DNA of 64,000 nucleotides from Acutalibacter sp. 1XD8-36 (GCF_009917525.1 NZ_QZDU01000002.1:496001-560000); one strand, 5' to 3'; shown: positions 1-8,412, counted from the first letter of the stretch. Translations and numbers: made by a program. Notes: generated by a model from the sequence alone, not told the origin.

Positions 1-1175
1 TCCAGCATCTGGTCCGGGGTCATGAAGATATGGGCGTCGTCCTGGGTAAAGCAGCGCACACGGAACAGGCCGTGGAGGGTCCCGGAGAGCTCGTGGCGGT
101 GCACAAGGCCCAGTTCCCCCACCCGCATGGGCAGCTCCCTGTAGGAATGGGGCTCGTTAGCGTAGACAAGCATACCGCCGGGGCAGTTCATGGGCTTTAT
201 GCCGAAATTTGTCTCGTCGATAACTGTGGTGTACATATTGTCCTTATAGTGGTCCCAGTGGCCGCTGCGCTCCCAAAGCTGGCGGTTCAGCATGATGGGG
301 GTGCTTATCTCCATATAGCCGTACTTCTTATGGACCTCCCGCCAGTATTCTATCAGCTGGTTCTTCAGCACCATGCCCTTCGGCAGGAAGAAGGGGAAGC
401 CCGGGCCCTCGTCTCGGAGCATAAAGAGGCCCTGCTCCCGGCCTATTCTGCGGTGGTCCCGCTTCTTGGCCTCCTCCAGCATCTGTAAATGCTCCTCAAG
501 CTGGCTGGCCTTAGGGAAGGAGATGCCGTAAATTCTGGTGAGCATTTTCTTTGTGGAGTCCCCCCGCCAGTAGGCCCCGGTGATGGAGGTGAGCTTCACG
601 GCCTTCACCCCGCCTGTGCTCATAAGGTGGGGCCCGGCGCACAGGTCACAGAAGTCCCCCTGCTCATAGAAGCTTATATTCTCGCCGTTCCCGCTGTGCT
701 CCTCAATGAGCTCCTGCTTGTACTCCTGCCCGGACATCCTCTCAAGGGCGGCGGCAGGCTCCAGCTCAAAGCGGGTGAGTTCAGTATTCTCCTTGATTAT
801 CTTTTTAATCTCGTCCTCAATCCTGGGCAGGTCGTCCGGGGAGATGGACGCGGGCAGGTCAAAATCATAGTAGAAGCCGTTGTCAATAGCCGGGCCGATG
901 GCAAACTTCGTGCCTGGATACAGGCGGCCCACTGCCTGGGCCAAAATATGGGAGGTGGTGTGCCAGTAGGCCTTTTTGCCGTCCTTATCGTCGAAGGTGA
1001 GTATCTCCAGCCTGCAGTCCTCGGTAATGGGCGTGCGCAGGTCGCATACTACGTCGTCAACTCTCGCGGCGCAGGCAGACTTATACAGCCCCATGCCGAT
1101 GGACTTTGCCACCTCAGCGGGAGTCACCCCCCTCTCAAACTCCTTTGGCTGGCCCTTTAGGTCAATGGTAATCAT
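1..1175 (-). CDS. thrS: Threonyl-tRNA synthetase, N-terminal 391 codons (3' end outside window)
   Basis: Charges tRNA-Thr in the cytoplasm. I translated the minus strand directly. It begins MITIDLKGQPKEF (TGS domain), followed by the second editing-like domain with HTTSHILAQAV and an FCDLCAGPH zinc/editing motif. The class II catalytic core follows, with motif 2-like residues around KPMNCPGGM and FRVRCFTQDDAHIF. The gene runs off the left edge, so the anticodon-binding domain is not seen. The start is chosen because GAAAGGAG lies just upstream and the TGS domain begins there. A T-box leader precedes the gene, so it is expected to be induced when tRNA-Thr is uncharged. Confidence 0.97.
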   Translation of the reverse strand, partial: MITIDLKGQPKEFERGVTPAEVAKSIGMGLYKSACAARVDDVVCDLRTPITEDCRLEILTFDDKDGKKAYWHTTSHILAQAVGRLYPGTKFAIGPAIDNGFYYDFDLPASISPDDLPRIEDEIKKIIKENTELTRFELEPAAALERMSGQEYKQELIEEHSGNGENISFYEQGDFCDLCAGPHLMSTGGVKAVKLTSITGAYWRGDSTKKMLTRIYGISFPKASQLEEHLQMLEEAKKRDHRRIGREQGLFMLRDEGPGFPFFLPKGMVLKNQLIEYWREVHKKYGYMEISTPIMLNRQLWERSGHWDHYKDNMYTTVIDETNFGIKPMNCPGGMLVYANEPHSYRELPMRVGELGLVHRHELSGTLHGLFRVRCFTQDDAHIFMTPDQML

Positions 1176-1202
1176 AGCTTTTCTCCTTTCTGCCGGGACA
1201 GT

Positions 1203-1497
1203 AAAAAGCCGCCCCAGCGTAAGAGCCCGCATAAAGCAGGGCCCTCCCCTGGGGCGACGCAAGCCTTCACTGTGAAAAATTTAAGGCGCACCGCGGTTCC
1301 ACCCGGATTCAAGACTTTACCGGCGCAAAGTCTCCTCTAAGGCCTGTAACGGGGCCGTCCGTCTGTCCTTTCGGCAGCTGCTCCAAGGCGGTACCGTGAC
1401 CCTCCCCGCTGCCCGCGCTCCCAGCCCTTGGCGCGTGCTCTCTGGCGCGGTGAGAAATAGTTCCGGCGTCCTCTTCACTGCATTTTTATTACCTAAG
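1203..1497 (-). promoter_or_regulatory. T-box riboswitch leader of thrS, threonine type
   Basis: The conserved T-box sequence GGGTGGAACCGCGG lies at about 1291-1304 on the minus strand. It is followed by a GC-rich hairpin with arms at 1249-1258 and 1208-1217 and a run of T at 1203-1207, the terminator that competes with the antiterminator. The probable specifier codon is ACC (Thr), bases 1392 to 1390, followed six bases later by GAG. The leucine-type leader upstream of leuA has the same spacing. Uncharged tRNA-Thr would favour read-through into thrS. Confidence 0.93.
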
Positions 1498-1526
1498 ATT
1501 ATAGCGTTGCCGGCGGAAAATGTCAA
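1498..1526 (-). promoter_or_regulatory. Promoter of thrS T-box leader (TTGACA-17-TATAAT)
   Basis: The minus strand reads TTGACA at 1526-1521 and TATAAT at 1503-1498 with a 17-base spacer, a perfect sigma-A promoter. The -35 box overlaps the stop codon of the upstream methyltransferase gene. Confidence 0.9.
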
Positions 1527-2176
1527 GAGTTTTTGCGCTTTGGCAGAAGATAGTATCTGACGGAGAATCCCCGGCTGTCGTCAAAGGTCTCAAGCTTTAC
1601 CTTGAATCCCGCCTCCTCAAAAAGATACCCGGACACCGGGTGGTTATACACCGCCCAGATATCCCTGTTCCTCCTCTCCTGGCTCTCCAGCATAAATTCT
1701 ATTACCTTCTCAAATACCGGCGGGCCGAAGGGGTTAAAAAAGTAAAACAGGTCATAGTCGTCGTAGTCGCTGTACTCCATGGCGTTGCCATAGATGACCT
1801 GGGCGTTGAGCTTCAGCTTTTCCATGTTCCTGCGGCCTATTTTCAGCAGGTCCTGGTCCAATTCCAGGCCCGCTACTTTTTTATATCCCATCTGGGCGGC
1901 ACATTTCAGGCACATGCCCTTGCCGCAGCCCAGGTCGATAAAGCCGGTCTTCGCCGGTTCCAGGGGAACAGTGCCCAAAATCCGGCGCATTTCCTTCTCG
2001 TCGGTCATGCTGTAGCCGTGATAGTGCTCTACATTGCGCTGCAACTCCCCTACATATACCATGCTGAAGTCCAGGCCGCGAAGCTTCTCTCCTATGTAGT
2101 TGACGAAAAACTTCGCCCAGCGCCTTGTACGCACGGTGAACTTATAATTGCCTGTCGGTATACTTTGATTACCCAT
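1523..2176 (-). CDS. Class I SAM-dependent methyltransferase
   Basis: 217 residues. The SAM-binding motif I is FIDLGCGKGMCLK, followed by an acidic ribose-binding position in GLELDQDLL and a motif IV-like FNPFGPPVF, so a Rossmann-fold methyltransferase is clear. The substrate cannot be read from the sequence; NPF-type motifs occur in both small-molecule and protein methyltransferases. The start is supported by AGGAGG eleven bases upstream. It has its own promoter, divergent from the XRE regulator at 2332, and an inverted repeat lies between them, so it may be controlled by that regulator. Confidence 0.8.
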   Translation of the reverse strand: MGNQSIPTGNYKFTVRTRRWAKFFVNYIGEKLRGLDFSMVYVGELQRNVEHYHGYSMTDEKEMRRILGTVPLEPAKTGFIDLGCGKGMCLKCAAQMGYKKVAGLELDQDLLKIGRRNMEKLKLNAQVIYGNAMEYSDYDDYDLFYFFNPFGPPVFEKVIEFMLESQERRNRDIWAVYNHPVSGYLFEEAGFKVKLETFDDSRGFSVRYYLLPKRKNS

Positions 2177-2223
2177 TGCTTGTCAGCCTCCTCGTTTTCT
2201 TTGTGCCTAATCATTTCCCATTA

Positions 2224-2252
2224 AGTATACACCAGGCAATGGAAAAAGTCAA
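2224..2252 (-). promoter_or_regulatory. Promoter of methyltransferase gene (TTGACT-17-TATACT)
   Basis: The minus strand has TTGACT at 2252-2247 and TATACT at 2229-2224 with a 17-base spacer. It lies directly beside the inverted repeat at 2270-2315. Confidence 0.75.
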
Positions 2253-2269
2253 CTATTTCAGTATAAAAT

Positions 2270-2315
2270 CCTGTAATAGTGGAACAGAATCCTGTAGAGT
2301 GTCCACTATTACAGG
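2270..2315. promoter_or_regulatory. Perfect 14-bp inverted repeat, probable operator of the XRE regulator
   Basis: CCTGTAATAGTGGA at 2270-2283 is matched by its exact reverse complement at 2302-2315, with 18 bases between. The repeat lies between two divergent genes and just upstream of the XRE regulator's ribosome binding site, a typical autoregulatory operator position. Confidence 0.7.
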
Positions 2316-2331
2316 ACAAAGGAGCGGTAAA

Positions 2332-2634
2332 ATGTATATGCCTGAAATTGGGGAGAGAATAAAGCAGCTTCGCATGCAGAGAGGTATCTCCCAGGTACAG
2401 CTGGCCCAGCACCTGGGAATATCGAAATCTGTAGTGAGCTCCTATGAAAACGCCGTGCACTTCCCTCCGTATGATATACTTTTAAAGATGGCCTGGCTTT
2501 TCGGGGTGAGCACGGACTATATATTGGGGGCAGCGGGCAACCGTGCGCTTAATGTGGAGGGACTCACCGAGGTGCAGATTGAGGCGGTAATGAGGATAGT
2601 TGATGAGCTCAGGAGGGTAAACCGGGAGAAATGA
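2332..2634 (+). CDS. XRE-family HTH transcriptional regulator
   Basis: 100 residues. The first 60 form a classic HTH_3 domain: IGERIKQLRMQRGISQVQLA, then a recognition helix around ISKSVVSSYENA and the family's FGVSTDYILG ending. The C-terminal 35 residues are probably a short dimerisation helix. The ATG at 2332 is chosen because GGAG sits seven bases upstream; a longer in-frame extension would run through the operator. It is expected to repress itself and perhaps the divergent methyltransferase through the inverted repeat at 2270-2315. Confidence 0.85.
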   Translation: MYMPEIGERIKQLRMQRGISQVQLAQHLGISKSVVSSYENAVHFPPYDILLKMAWLFGVSTDYILGAAGNRALNVEGLTEVQIEAVMRIVDELRRVNREK

Positions 2635-2660
2635 AAAGGGAGCCTTCCGGCTCCCTTTTT
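2634..2660. terminator. Bidirectional intrinsic terminator
   Basis: Arms GGGAGCC (2638-2644) and GGCTCCC (2649-2655), flanked by A and T runs, between the convergent XRE gene and ABC exporter gene. Confidence 0.85.
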
Positions 2661-2676
2661 CCGTGCCATTTTTGAT

Positions 2677-4587
2677 TTACTCCAACTCAAACGCCCCGGT
2701 ATAAAGCTGATAATACTTGCCCTTCTGGGCAATGAGCTCCTCATGTGTCCCCCGCTCAATTATCCGCCCCAGCTCCAGCACCATAATGCTGTCGGAGTTC
2801 TGGACCGTACTGAGCCTGTGGGCGATAACAAACACCGTGCGCCCCTGCATAAGCCCATCCATGCCCCTCTGCACCAGCCGCTCCGTGCGGGTGTCGATGG
2901 ATGATGTAGCCTCGTCCAGCACCATGACCGGCGGGTCGGCAACTGCTGCCCGGGCGATACTCAGCAGCTGCCGCTGGCCCTGGGAGAGGCTGCCGCCGTC
3001 GCCGGTGAGCTCCGTGTCGTAGCCCTCGGGCAGGCGCCGGATAAAGCCGTCGGCGTTGGCCAGCTTTGCCGCGGCCTCTACTTCCTCATCTGTGGCGTTC
3101 AGCTTGCCGTAGCGGATATTCTCCCTCACAGTGCCGGTAAAGAGGTTGGTTTCCTGGAGCACCACTCCCAGGGAGCGGCGCAGGTCCGGCTTTCTTATCT
3201 TGTTGATATTTATTCCGTCATAGCGTATCTTTCCGTCAGCTATGTCGTAAAAGCGGTTGATAAGGTTTGTAATTGTGGTCTTTCCGGCCCCCGTAGCGCC
3301 GACAAATGCAATCTTCCTGCCGGGCTGGGCGTCGATGTCTATGTTGTGCAGGACCAGCTTCTCCTCGCTGTAGCCGAAGTCCACGTCCAGCAGCTCTACC
3401 TCGCCGGTGAGCCTTGTATAGGTAACGGTGCCGTCCTCCTTATGGGGGTGCTTCCAGGCCCAGGTGCCGGTGCGCTCGGGGGTCTCAGTGAGCACGCCGT
3501 CCACCTCTTTGGCGTTTACCAAAGTGACATAGCCCTCGTCCTGCTCGGGTGCCTCGTCCATCATCTCGAAGATTCGCTCTGCGCCCGCCAGGGCCATCAC
3601 CATCACATTGAACTGCTGGGCTATCTGTCCTATGGGCATTGTGAAGCTGCGGCTAAGCTGCAGGAACGCCGCTATACCTCCAAGGGTCAGGCCGCCCACG
3701 CCGCCTATAGCCAGGGCCCCGCCCGCTATTGCAATGAGCGCGTACTGCAAATGCCCCAGGTTGTTCATCACAGGGCCCATGATATTGGCAAAGCTGTTGG
3801 CCCGGGCCGAGTCGCTTCTGAGCTGGTCGTTCAGCCTGTCGAAATCGGCCTTGGCATGCTCCTCGTGGCAGAAGACCTTTATCACCTTCTGGCCGGTCAC
3901 CATCTCCTCAATGAAGCCGTTGATTGCGCCCAGGGACTTCTGCTGGCGCACAAAATACTTGCCGGACATGCCGCCTATCTTCCCGGTAAGCACCAGCATA
4001 AGGGCAACTATCACCAGCACCAGCACCGTCAGCGGTATGCTCGTGCTCACCATGGCGATGAATACCGACACCAGGGTTATCACCGTGTTAAACAGCTGGG
4101 GTATGCTCTGGGAAATAAGCATACGCAGGGTGTCCGTGTCGTTGGTGTACCGGCTCATAATATCGCCGTGGGTGTGGGTGTCGAAGTATTTTATAGGCAG
4201 GTGCTGCATATGGGAGAAGAGGTCGTCCCTTATGTCCTTCAGTATACCCTGGGAGACGTTCACCATCAGCCAGTTATATGTAAAAGTGGTGGCAACGCCT
4301 ATCAGGTATATCAGCGCCATAGTACCAATGGCCTTTAAAAGGCCGGTGAATACCGGGGTGTCCATAGCGAGCAGGGGCTCGATATGGTCGTCTATCAAAA
4401 CTTCTAAAAACAGGGAGCCCATGACCCCCGCAAGGGCACTGATAAGTATACAGACCAGCACCACTGCCATGCGTATCCTGTTGGGGGCGTCCATATAGCT
4501 GAGAAGTCGCTTGATGACCTTCCCCTGATTCTTCGGCTTTGGCCTGTTCTTGGCGTAGGCTGCGCCCATTGGTCCTCTAGGAGGCAT
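2677..4587 (-). CDS. Heterodimeric ABC exporter subunit, canonical ATPase half (BmrD/YheH-like)
   Basis: 636 residues: an N-terminal membrane domain with six predicted helices, then a nucleotide-binding domain. Walker A is GATGAGKTT, the signature LSQGQRQL and Walker B/catalytic Glu VLDEATSSID, so this half has a complete catalytic site. An insertion of about 50 residues between the two domains makes it longer than its partner, as in BmrD. The start at 4587 follows AAAGGAG and overlaps the partner gene by 11 bases. Probable multidrug or peptide efflux in the cytoplasmic membrane; the substrate is unknown. Transcribed with the MarR regulator. Confidence 0.9.
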   Translation of the reverse strand: MPPRGPMGAAYAKNRPKPKNQGKVIKRLLSYMDAPNRIRMAVVLVCILISALAGVMGSLFLEVLIDDHIEPLLAMDTPVFTGLLKAIGTMALIYLIGVATTFTYNWLMVNVSQGILKDIRDDLFSHMQHLPIKYFDTHTHGDIMSRYTNDTDTLRMLISQSIPQLFNTVITLVSVFIAMVSTSIPLTVLVLVIVALMLVLTGKIGGMSGKYFVRQQKSLGAINGFIEEMVTGQKVIKVFCHEEHAKADFDRLNDQLRSDSARANSFANIMGPVMNNLGHLQYALIAIAGGALAIGGVGGLTLGGIAAFLQLSRSFTMPIGQIAQQFNVMVMALAGAERIFEMMDEAPEQDEGYVTLVNAKEVDGVLTETPERTGTWAWKHPHKEDGTVTYTRLTGEVELLDVDFGYSEEKLVLHNIDIDAQPGRKIAFVGATGAGKTTITNLINRFYDIADGKIRYDGININKIRKPDLRRSLGVVLQETNLFTGTVRENIRYGKLNATDEEVEAAAKLANADGFIRRLPEGYDTELTGDGGSLSQGQRQLLSIARAAVADPPVMVLDEATSSIDTRTERLVQRGMDGLMQGRTVFVIAHRLSTVQNSDSIMVLELGRIIERGTHEELIAQKGKYYQLYTGAFELE

Positions 4588-6310
4588 TCGCGGTCTCTCC
4601 TTTCTGCTGGGATTCATAGACCTCCCTATAGATGGGGCTGGTCTCTAAAAGCTCCTCATGGGTGCCGGCGTCGGCAATCCTGCCGCCGTCCAGCACGATT
4701 ATCTGGTCGGCGTCCTGGACAGAGCTGACGCGCTGGGCGATAATGAGCTTGGTGGTGTCGGGTATCTCCTTTTTGAAGGCCTCCCGTATCAGCGCGTCGG
4801 TATGGGTGTCAACAGCGCTTGTGGAGTCGTCAAGTATAAGTATCTTCGGCTTCTTTAACAGCGCCCGGGCAATACACAGCCTCTGCTTCTGCCCGCCGGA
4901 CACATTGGTGCCCCCCTGCTCGATGTAGGTGTCGTAGCCGTCGGGGAACTCCATTATAAAGCCGTCGGCCTGGGCCAGCCTGCACACCCTCTGGATATCC
5001 TCGTCAGTAGCGTTTTCATCGCCCCATCTCAGGTTATCCTTTATGGTGCCTGAGAACAGCTCGTTCTTTTGCAGGACCATGGCGACTTCCTCACGAAGGG
5101 CCTCCACGTTATAGTCCCGCACATCCTCTCCGCCGACCAAGACCTGGCCGCTTATAACGTCGTAGAGCCTGGGTATCATCTGCACAAGGCTGGACTTGCC
5201 GCTGCCCGTGCCGCCCAGGATACCCACTGTCTGCCCGGACTTTATATCAAGGTTTATCCCCGACAAACAGGCGCGCCCTGAGCGCTTATAGTTGAAGTCC
5301 ACATCCTTAAACTGTATTGAGCCGTCCTTAACGGTGGTAAGGTTTTTCTCTCCGCTCAGTATATCGCTCTTCTCGTCCAAAATTTCCACCACGCGCGTGG
5401 CAGAGGCCCTGGACATGGTGCCCATTACCAGTATCATCGTGAGCATCATCAGGGCCATGAGCACCTGCATGGCGTAGCTCATCATGCTCATGAGCTGGCC
5501 GGTAGTCATACTTGAGCCGACTATCAGCTTCGCGCCAAACCACGATATCAGCAGGATTATTCCGTACATGCAGAACTGCATTAAGGGGGAGTTGAAGGCG
5601 AGAATCTTCTCCGCGAGGGCTGAATCATGGCGGAGCTTTTCGGAGGCATCCACAAACTTTTGGGTTTCGTGGTCCTCACGCACGAAGGCCTTTACCACCC
5701 TTATGCCCCTGAGGTTCTCCTGCACCACAGTGTTCATGCGGTCATAATGCTTGAACATGCGGGTAAATGCTGGGTGGGCCTTCATGGAGATAAAGGCGAG
5801 GCCCGCGCCCAGAACCGGTATTGCCGCCAGGAACAGCAGAGCCAGCCGGGCGTTCACCCAAAAGGCCATTATCATGGAGAAGATAAGGGTGGAGGGGGCA
5901 CGCACGGCAATGCGTATTAGCATCTGAAAGGTGTTCTGGATATTAGTCACGTCGGTGGTAAGCCTGGTGACGATACTGCCGGTTGAAAACTTGTCGATAT
6001 TGCTGAAGGAGTACTTCTGCACAGCATAGTACATATCCTGCCTTAGGTTCCTTGCAAAGCCGGTTGAGGCCCTGGCCCCGAAGAAGCCCGACAGCACCCC
6101 GAAGGCCAGGGACACTATGGCGCACAGCACCAAAAGCAGCCCTGTCTTCCAGATAACGCCCATATCCCCGGCGTTAATGCCGTTGTCTATAAGCCCCGCC
6201 ATGAGCACAGGGATTATGACCTCCATCACTACCTCCATTGCGGCGGTTAAAGGGGTCAGCACCGTGTCCCGTCTGTATTCCCGGATTGCCCGGGAAAGCT
6301 TGCGTATCAT
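4577..6310 (-). CDS. Heterodimeric ABC exporter subunit, degenerate ATPase half (BmrC/YheI-like)
   Basis: 577 residues: six-helix ABC membrane domain plus nucleotide-binding domain. Walker A is GGTGSGKSS and the signature VSGGQKQR. The residue after the Walker B aspartate is Asp rather than catalytic Glu (ILDDSTSAVD), the usual mark of the degenerate site in heterodimeric exporters. The start at 6310 (MIRKLSRAIREY) follows AAAGGA; a longer reading adds 17 residues without a good ribosome site. It pairs with the gene at 2677. Confidence 0.9.
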   Translation of the reverse strand: MIRKLSRAIREYRRDTVLTPLTAAMEVVMEVIIPVLMAGLIDNGINAGDMGVIWKTGLLLVLCAIVSLAFGVLSGFFGARASTGFARNLRQDMYYAVQKYSFSNIDKFSTGSIVTRLTTDVTNIQNTFQMLIRIAVRAPSTLIFSMIMAFWVNARLALLFLAAIPVLGAGLAFISMKAHPAFTRMFKHYDRMNTVVQENLRGIRVVKAFVREDHETQKFVDASEKLRHDSALAEKILAFNSPLMQFCMYGIILLISWFGAKLIVGSSMTTGQLMSMMSYAMQVLMALMMLTMILVMGTMSRASATRVVEILDEKSDILSGEKNLTTVKDGSIQFKDVDFNYKRSGRACLSGINLDIKSGQTVGILGGTGSGKSSLVQMIPRLYDVISGQVLVGGEDVRDYNVEALREEVAMVLQKNELFSGTIKDNLRWGDENATDEDIQRVCRLAQADGFIMEFPDGYDTYIEQGGTNVSGGQKQRLCIARALLKKPKILILDDSTSAVDTHTDALIREAFKKEIPDTTKLIIAQRVSSVQDADQIIVLDGGRIADAGTHEELLETSPIYREVYESQQKGETANAS

Positions 6311-6393
6311 TTTCGTTATCAGTCCTTTCCCATTGTATAAGTGCAGATACAGTAAATCCACTTTAAAGCCCTGGGTTTACTATACTATAGCGC

Positions 6394-6861
6394 TCAGCCC
6401 TCAAGGGACTTGCGTATCTTTTCACACAGGCCTATAAAGGTCTCCTTCTCCTCCGGCGTCAGCCCTGAGGAGAGCTTTGCCTCTATTGCGGCTATGGTCT
6501 GCTGAAATTTCTCCTGGCGGGCGACGGCCTTTTCCGTAAGCTCTATCTTCTTGAGCCTGGCGTCCCAGGGCACCGGGCTGCGGGTTATCATGCCGTCCTT
6601 CTCCATGGCCTGTAAAATGCCGGTCATGGTGGAGCGCCGCACGGAGAACTGCTGCTGCAGGTCCCGCTGAAAAATATCCTGGTCCCTATTGTCGTAAAGA
6701 AATCCTATGAGCCAGCCGTACACCCCCGCGCCGGAGCGCTCGCCGTCTTCGCCCACATACTGGTGGGTGAGCCAGCGTATCATATGGGACAGGCCGTTTA
6801 TCTGAAACCCTACCTCGTCCCTATGCTCCATCCGGTGCAGCTTGCCGCAGTCTTTTCCCAT
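6394..6861 (-). CDS. MarR-family transcriptional regulator
   Basis: 155 residues with a winged helix-turn-helix around FQRDLQQQFSVRRSTMTGIL and the wing DGMITRSPVPWDARLKKIEL. First gene of the operon with the two ABC exporter genes, so it is inferred to be the local repressor of efflux. The start follows GAGGAGGGAA. Repeated ACTGTTA elements lie between its promoter and its start. Confidence 0.92.
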   Translation of the reverse strand: MGKDCGKLHRMEHRDEVGFQINGLSHMIRWLTHQYVGEDGERSGAGVYGWLIGFLYDNRDQDIFQRDLQQQFSVRRSTMTGILQAMEKDGMITRSPVPWDARLKKIELTEKAVARQEKFQQTIAAIEAKLSSGLTPEEKETFIGLCEKIRKSLEG

Positions 6862-6892
6862 TTCCTCCCTCCTCTCTCTTAGGTAGTTAATG

Positions 6893-6940
6893 AACAGTTA
6901 GTTTTTGTACTGTTAGCAACCGAACTGTTAGCGTACTAAC
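6893..6940. promoter_or_regulatory. Repeated ACTGTTA/TAACAGT elements, probable MarR operators
   Basis: ACTGTTAGC occurs at 6909-6917 and 6924-6932 (15 bases apart) on the plus strand, with an inverted copy AACAGTTA at 6893-6900. GTTAG-CGTA-CTAAC at 6927-6940 is also palindromic. All lie just downstream of the promoter at 6941-6969. Confidence 0.65.
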
Positions 6941-6969
6941 ATTATACCCCTTGATTTTTAAAATGTCAA
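6941..6969 (-). promoter_or_regulatory. Promoter of the MarR-ABC exporter operon (TTGACA-17-TATAAT)
   Basis: Minus strand TTGACA at 6969-6964 and TATAAT at 6946-6941, spacer 17. Confidence 0.9.
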
Positions 6970-6994
6970 GGGGTTATCCGGAATTTTTCGATGA

Positions 6995-7032
6995 CAAAAG
7001 GGAGCCGGCTCAGTTAGCCCAGCTCCCTTCAA
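6995..7032 (-). terminator. Intrinsic terminator after nucleoside phosphorylase
   Basis: GGGAGC/GCTCCC arms at 7022-7027 and 7000-7005, with T-rich sequence on the minus-strand 3' side. Confidence 0.7.
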
Positions 7033-7104
7033 AAGACCGCCATTCTGTCAGTCCTGACTCTGTTATAATTATATTCAGTGCAGTTTTCACTTAATGCCCG
7101 GCAG

Positions 7105-7887
7105 TCACCTAATCGCCATCTCCACACAGGCCTCTATAAAATCGGCCTGCCTGCTCCTAAAATCCAGGTTCCCCCAGGCCCAGGGCGGGCTCTCCTGAGA
7201 GAGGGGGTGCTTATCCGAGGCCATTAAAGCCACAGCGCACCTCATACCAAAATAATTACAGACGCTGACAATAGCCGACGACTCCATATCCACCCCGGAG
7301 AAGCCCTTTTCACGCCAGAGGGCTTCCTTATAGTAGGTCTGCCGGTAAGGGGCGTCGGTGGTGACTGCATCCCGGTGCTTTACAGTAAAGCCCCTCTCTG
7401 TAAGGAAGTCAGCCGTGTAGTCGCCGGGCCAGGGGCTTTGGGGCACGGCGCACTCCTGCCCGAAGGAGTAATGGTGAGAGGTGCCCTCCTCAATAAGCAG
7501 CCGCTCCGGCAGCAGCACATCACAGACGTTCACATCCTCCCCAAAGGCCCCGCAGAGCCCCACCACCAGCAGCTCCTCCACCCCCAGGGCATGGACAGTC
7601 TCCACATAGCACCCGGCCTGGGGCGCGCCTCTGCCTCCGTCAAAGAAGCAGACGTCCTCATGGCCCTCAACTGTATAGGCAGGGCCGTGGGCAATGAATC
7701 CCGGCAGCGCCTCCATTATCAGTCTGGTCTTAAACCGCTCCTGCAAAACCGGCAGCCCTCTGCCCAGGCAGAAGGCCACCCCGCGCTTTGGCAGAGGGGA
7801 TACGCCGGTGGTAACATGTTTGCTTTCTGCGTGCTGCCTGGCAGTGAATACCGGCGGGGTTTTGTCCTCTTTAAAAAACCATTGCAT
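7105..7887 (-). CDS. Nucleoside phosphorylase (PNP/UDP family)
   Basis: 260 residues. The family signatures are the phosphate/ribose region VVGLCGAFG, TDAPYRQT, and the ribose-binding GVDMESSAI near the C-terminus. These enzymes split purine nucleosides or uridine with phosphate to base and ribose-1-phosphate in nucleotide salvage. Whether this one prefers uridine or purines cannot be read here; the overall layout resembles uridine phosphorylase. The start follows AAAGGAG. It lies just after the RHH regulator gene at 7903 and may share its transcript. Confidence 0.85.
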   Translation of the reverse strand: MQWFFKEDKTPPVFTARQHAESKHVTTGVSPLPKRGVAFCLGRGLPVLQERFKTRLIMEALPGFIAHGPAYTVEGHEDVCFFDGGRGAPQAGCYVETVHALGVEELLVVGLCGAFGEDVNVCDVLLPERLLIEEGTSHHYSFGQECAVPQSPWPGDYTADFLTERGFTVKHRDAVTTDAPYRQTYYKEALWREKGFSGVDMESSAIVSVCNYFGMRCAVALMASDKHPLSQESPPWAWGNLDFRSRQADFIEACVEMAIR

Positions 7888-7902
7888 TGTCCTTACACTC
7901 CT

Positions 7903-8316
7903 TTACAAGTCATAGTGCTCCCGGACCTCCGGCGTGCAGGAGACCTTGCCCCTGATACGTATGCCGCTTATAGCCGCGAAAAGCTTTTCCGGGGGTATGC
8001 CGGGGTCAATGCTCAGCACGCCGTAGCCGCTGATATTCCTGGGCTTCCCGGAGTCCAGGATATCGTCCACCTCCGGCTCCGTCAGCCTGGAGACGCCCAT
8101 AAACCAGTAGCCGCACTGAAGCTTTTTGCCGCTCTCCTCTGCGGCCCGCTGTATGTTCGGCTCGTTGCGCCCTATGGCCTCCCGGAGGGCCTGGTTTATA
8201 AAATCGCTTCGGTTGAAGTAATGGCCGTTATCCACTAAAAGGTCGATGGCGGCGAGAGTTGAAGTGTTGATATTCACGGAAACTTTTTCTGTAAGATTGC
8301 CGCTGCCTGTAGTCAT
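7903..8316 (-). CDS. CopG/NikR-like ribbon-helix-helix regulator with C-terminal domain
   Basis: 137 residues. Residues about 8-50 (EKVSVNINTSTLAAIDLL through FINQALREAI) form a ribbon-helix-helix DNA-binding motif. The 85-residue C-terminal part is not recognised; it has no visible NikR metal-ligand set. A perfect palindrome overlaps its promoter, so it is probably autoregulated, and the phosphorylase gene downstream may belong to the same regulon. Confidence 0.75.
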   Translation of the reverse strand: MTTGSGNLTEKVSVNINTSTLAAIDLLVDNGHYFNRSDFINQALREAIGRNEPNIQRAAEESGKKLQCGYWFMGVSRLTEPEVDDILDSGKPRNISGYGVLSIDPGIPPEKLFAAISGIRIRGKVSCTPEVREHYDL

Positions 8317-8346
8317 AATTACTGTCTCCCTTCCTGCAACATGCTC

Positions 8347-8374
8347 TTATTATGCTCCATCGGGAGCATAATAA
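8347..8374. promoter_or_regulatory. Perfect 28-bp palindrome, operator of the RHH regulator
   Basis: TTATTATGCTCC at 8347-8358, loop ATCG, then GGAGCATAATAA at 8363-8374: 12-base perfect arms ending on the -10 box of the regulator's own promoter. Confidence 0.8.
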
Positions 8375-8402
8375 TGATATCATAGCCGTGTCCCGCTGTC
8401 AA
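8374..8402 (-). promoter_or_regulatory. Promoter of RHH regulator (TTGACA-17-TATCAT)
   Basis: Minus strand TTGACA at 8402-8397 and TATCAT at 8379-8374, spacer 17, abutting the palindrome. Confidence 0.8.
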
Positions 8403-8412
8403 GAGGTTTTTC

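Noticed and set aside
30-1160. Long plus-strand frames over the first 1.2 kb
   Set aside because: They are the antisense of thrS; the minus-strand translation shows a complete chain of ThrRS motifs.
3346-4338. 330-codon plus-strand frame opposite the ABC exporter
   Set aside because: Antisense shadow of a clear ABC transporter; no ribosome site and histidine/glutamine-rich composition typical of shadows.
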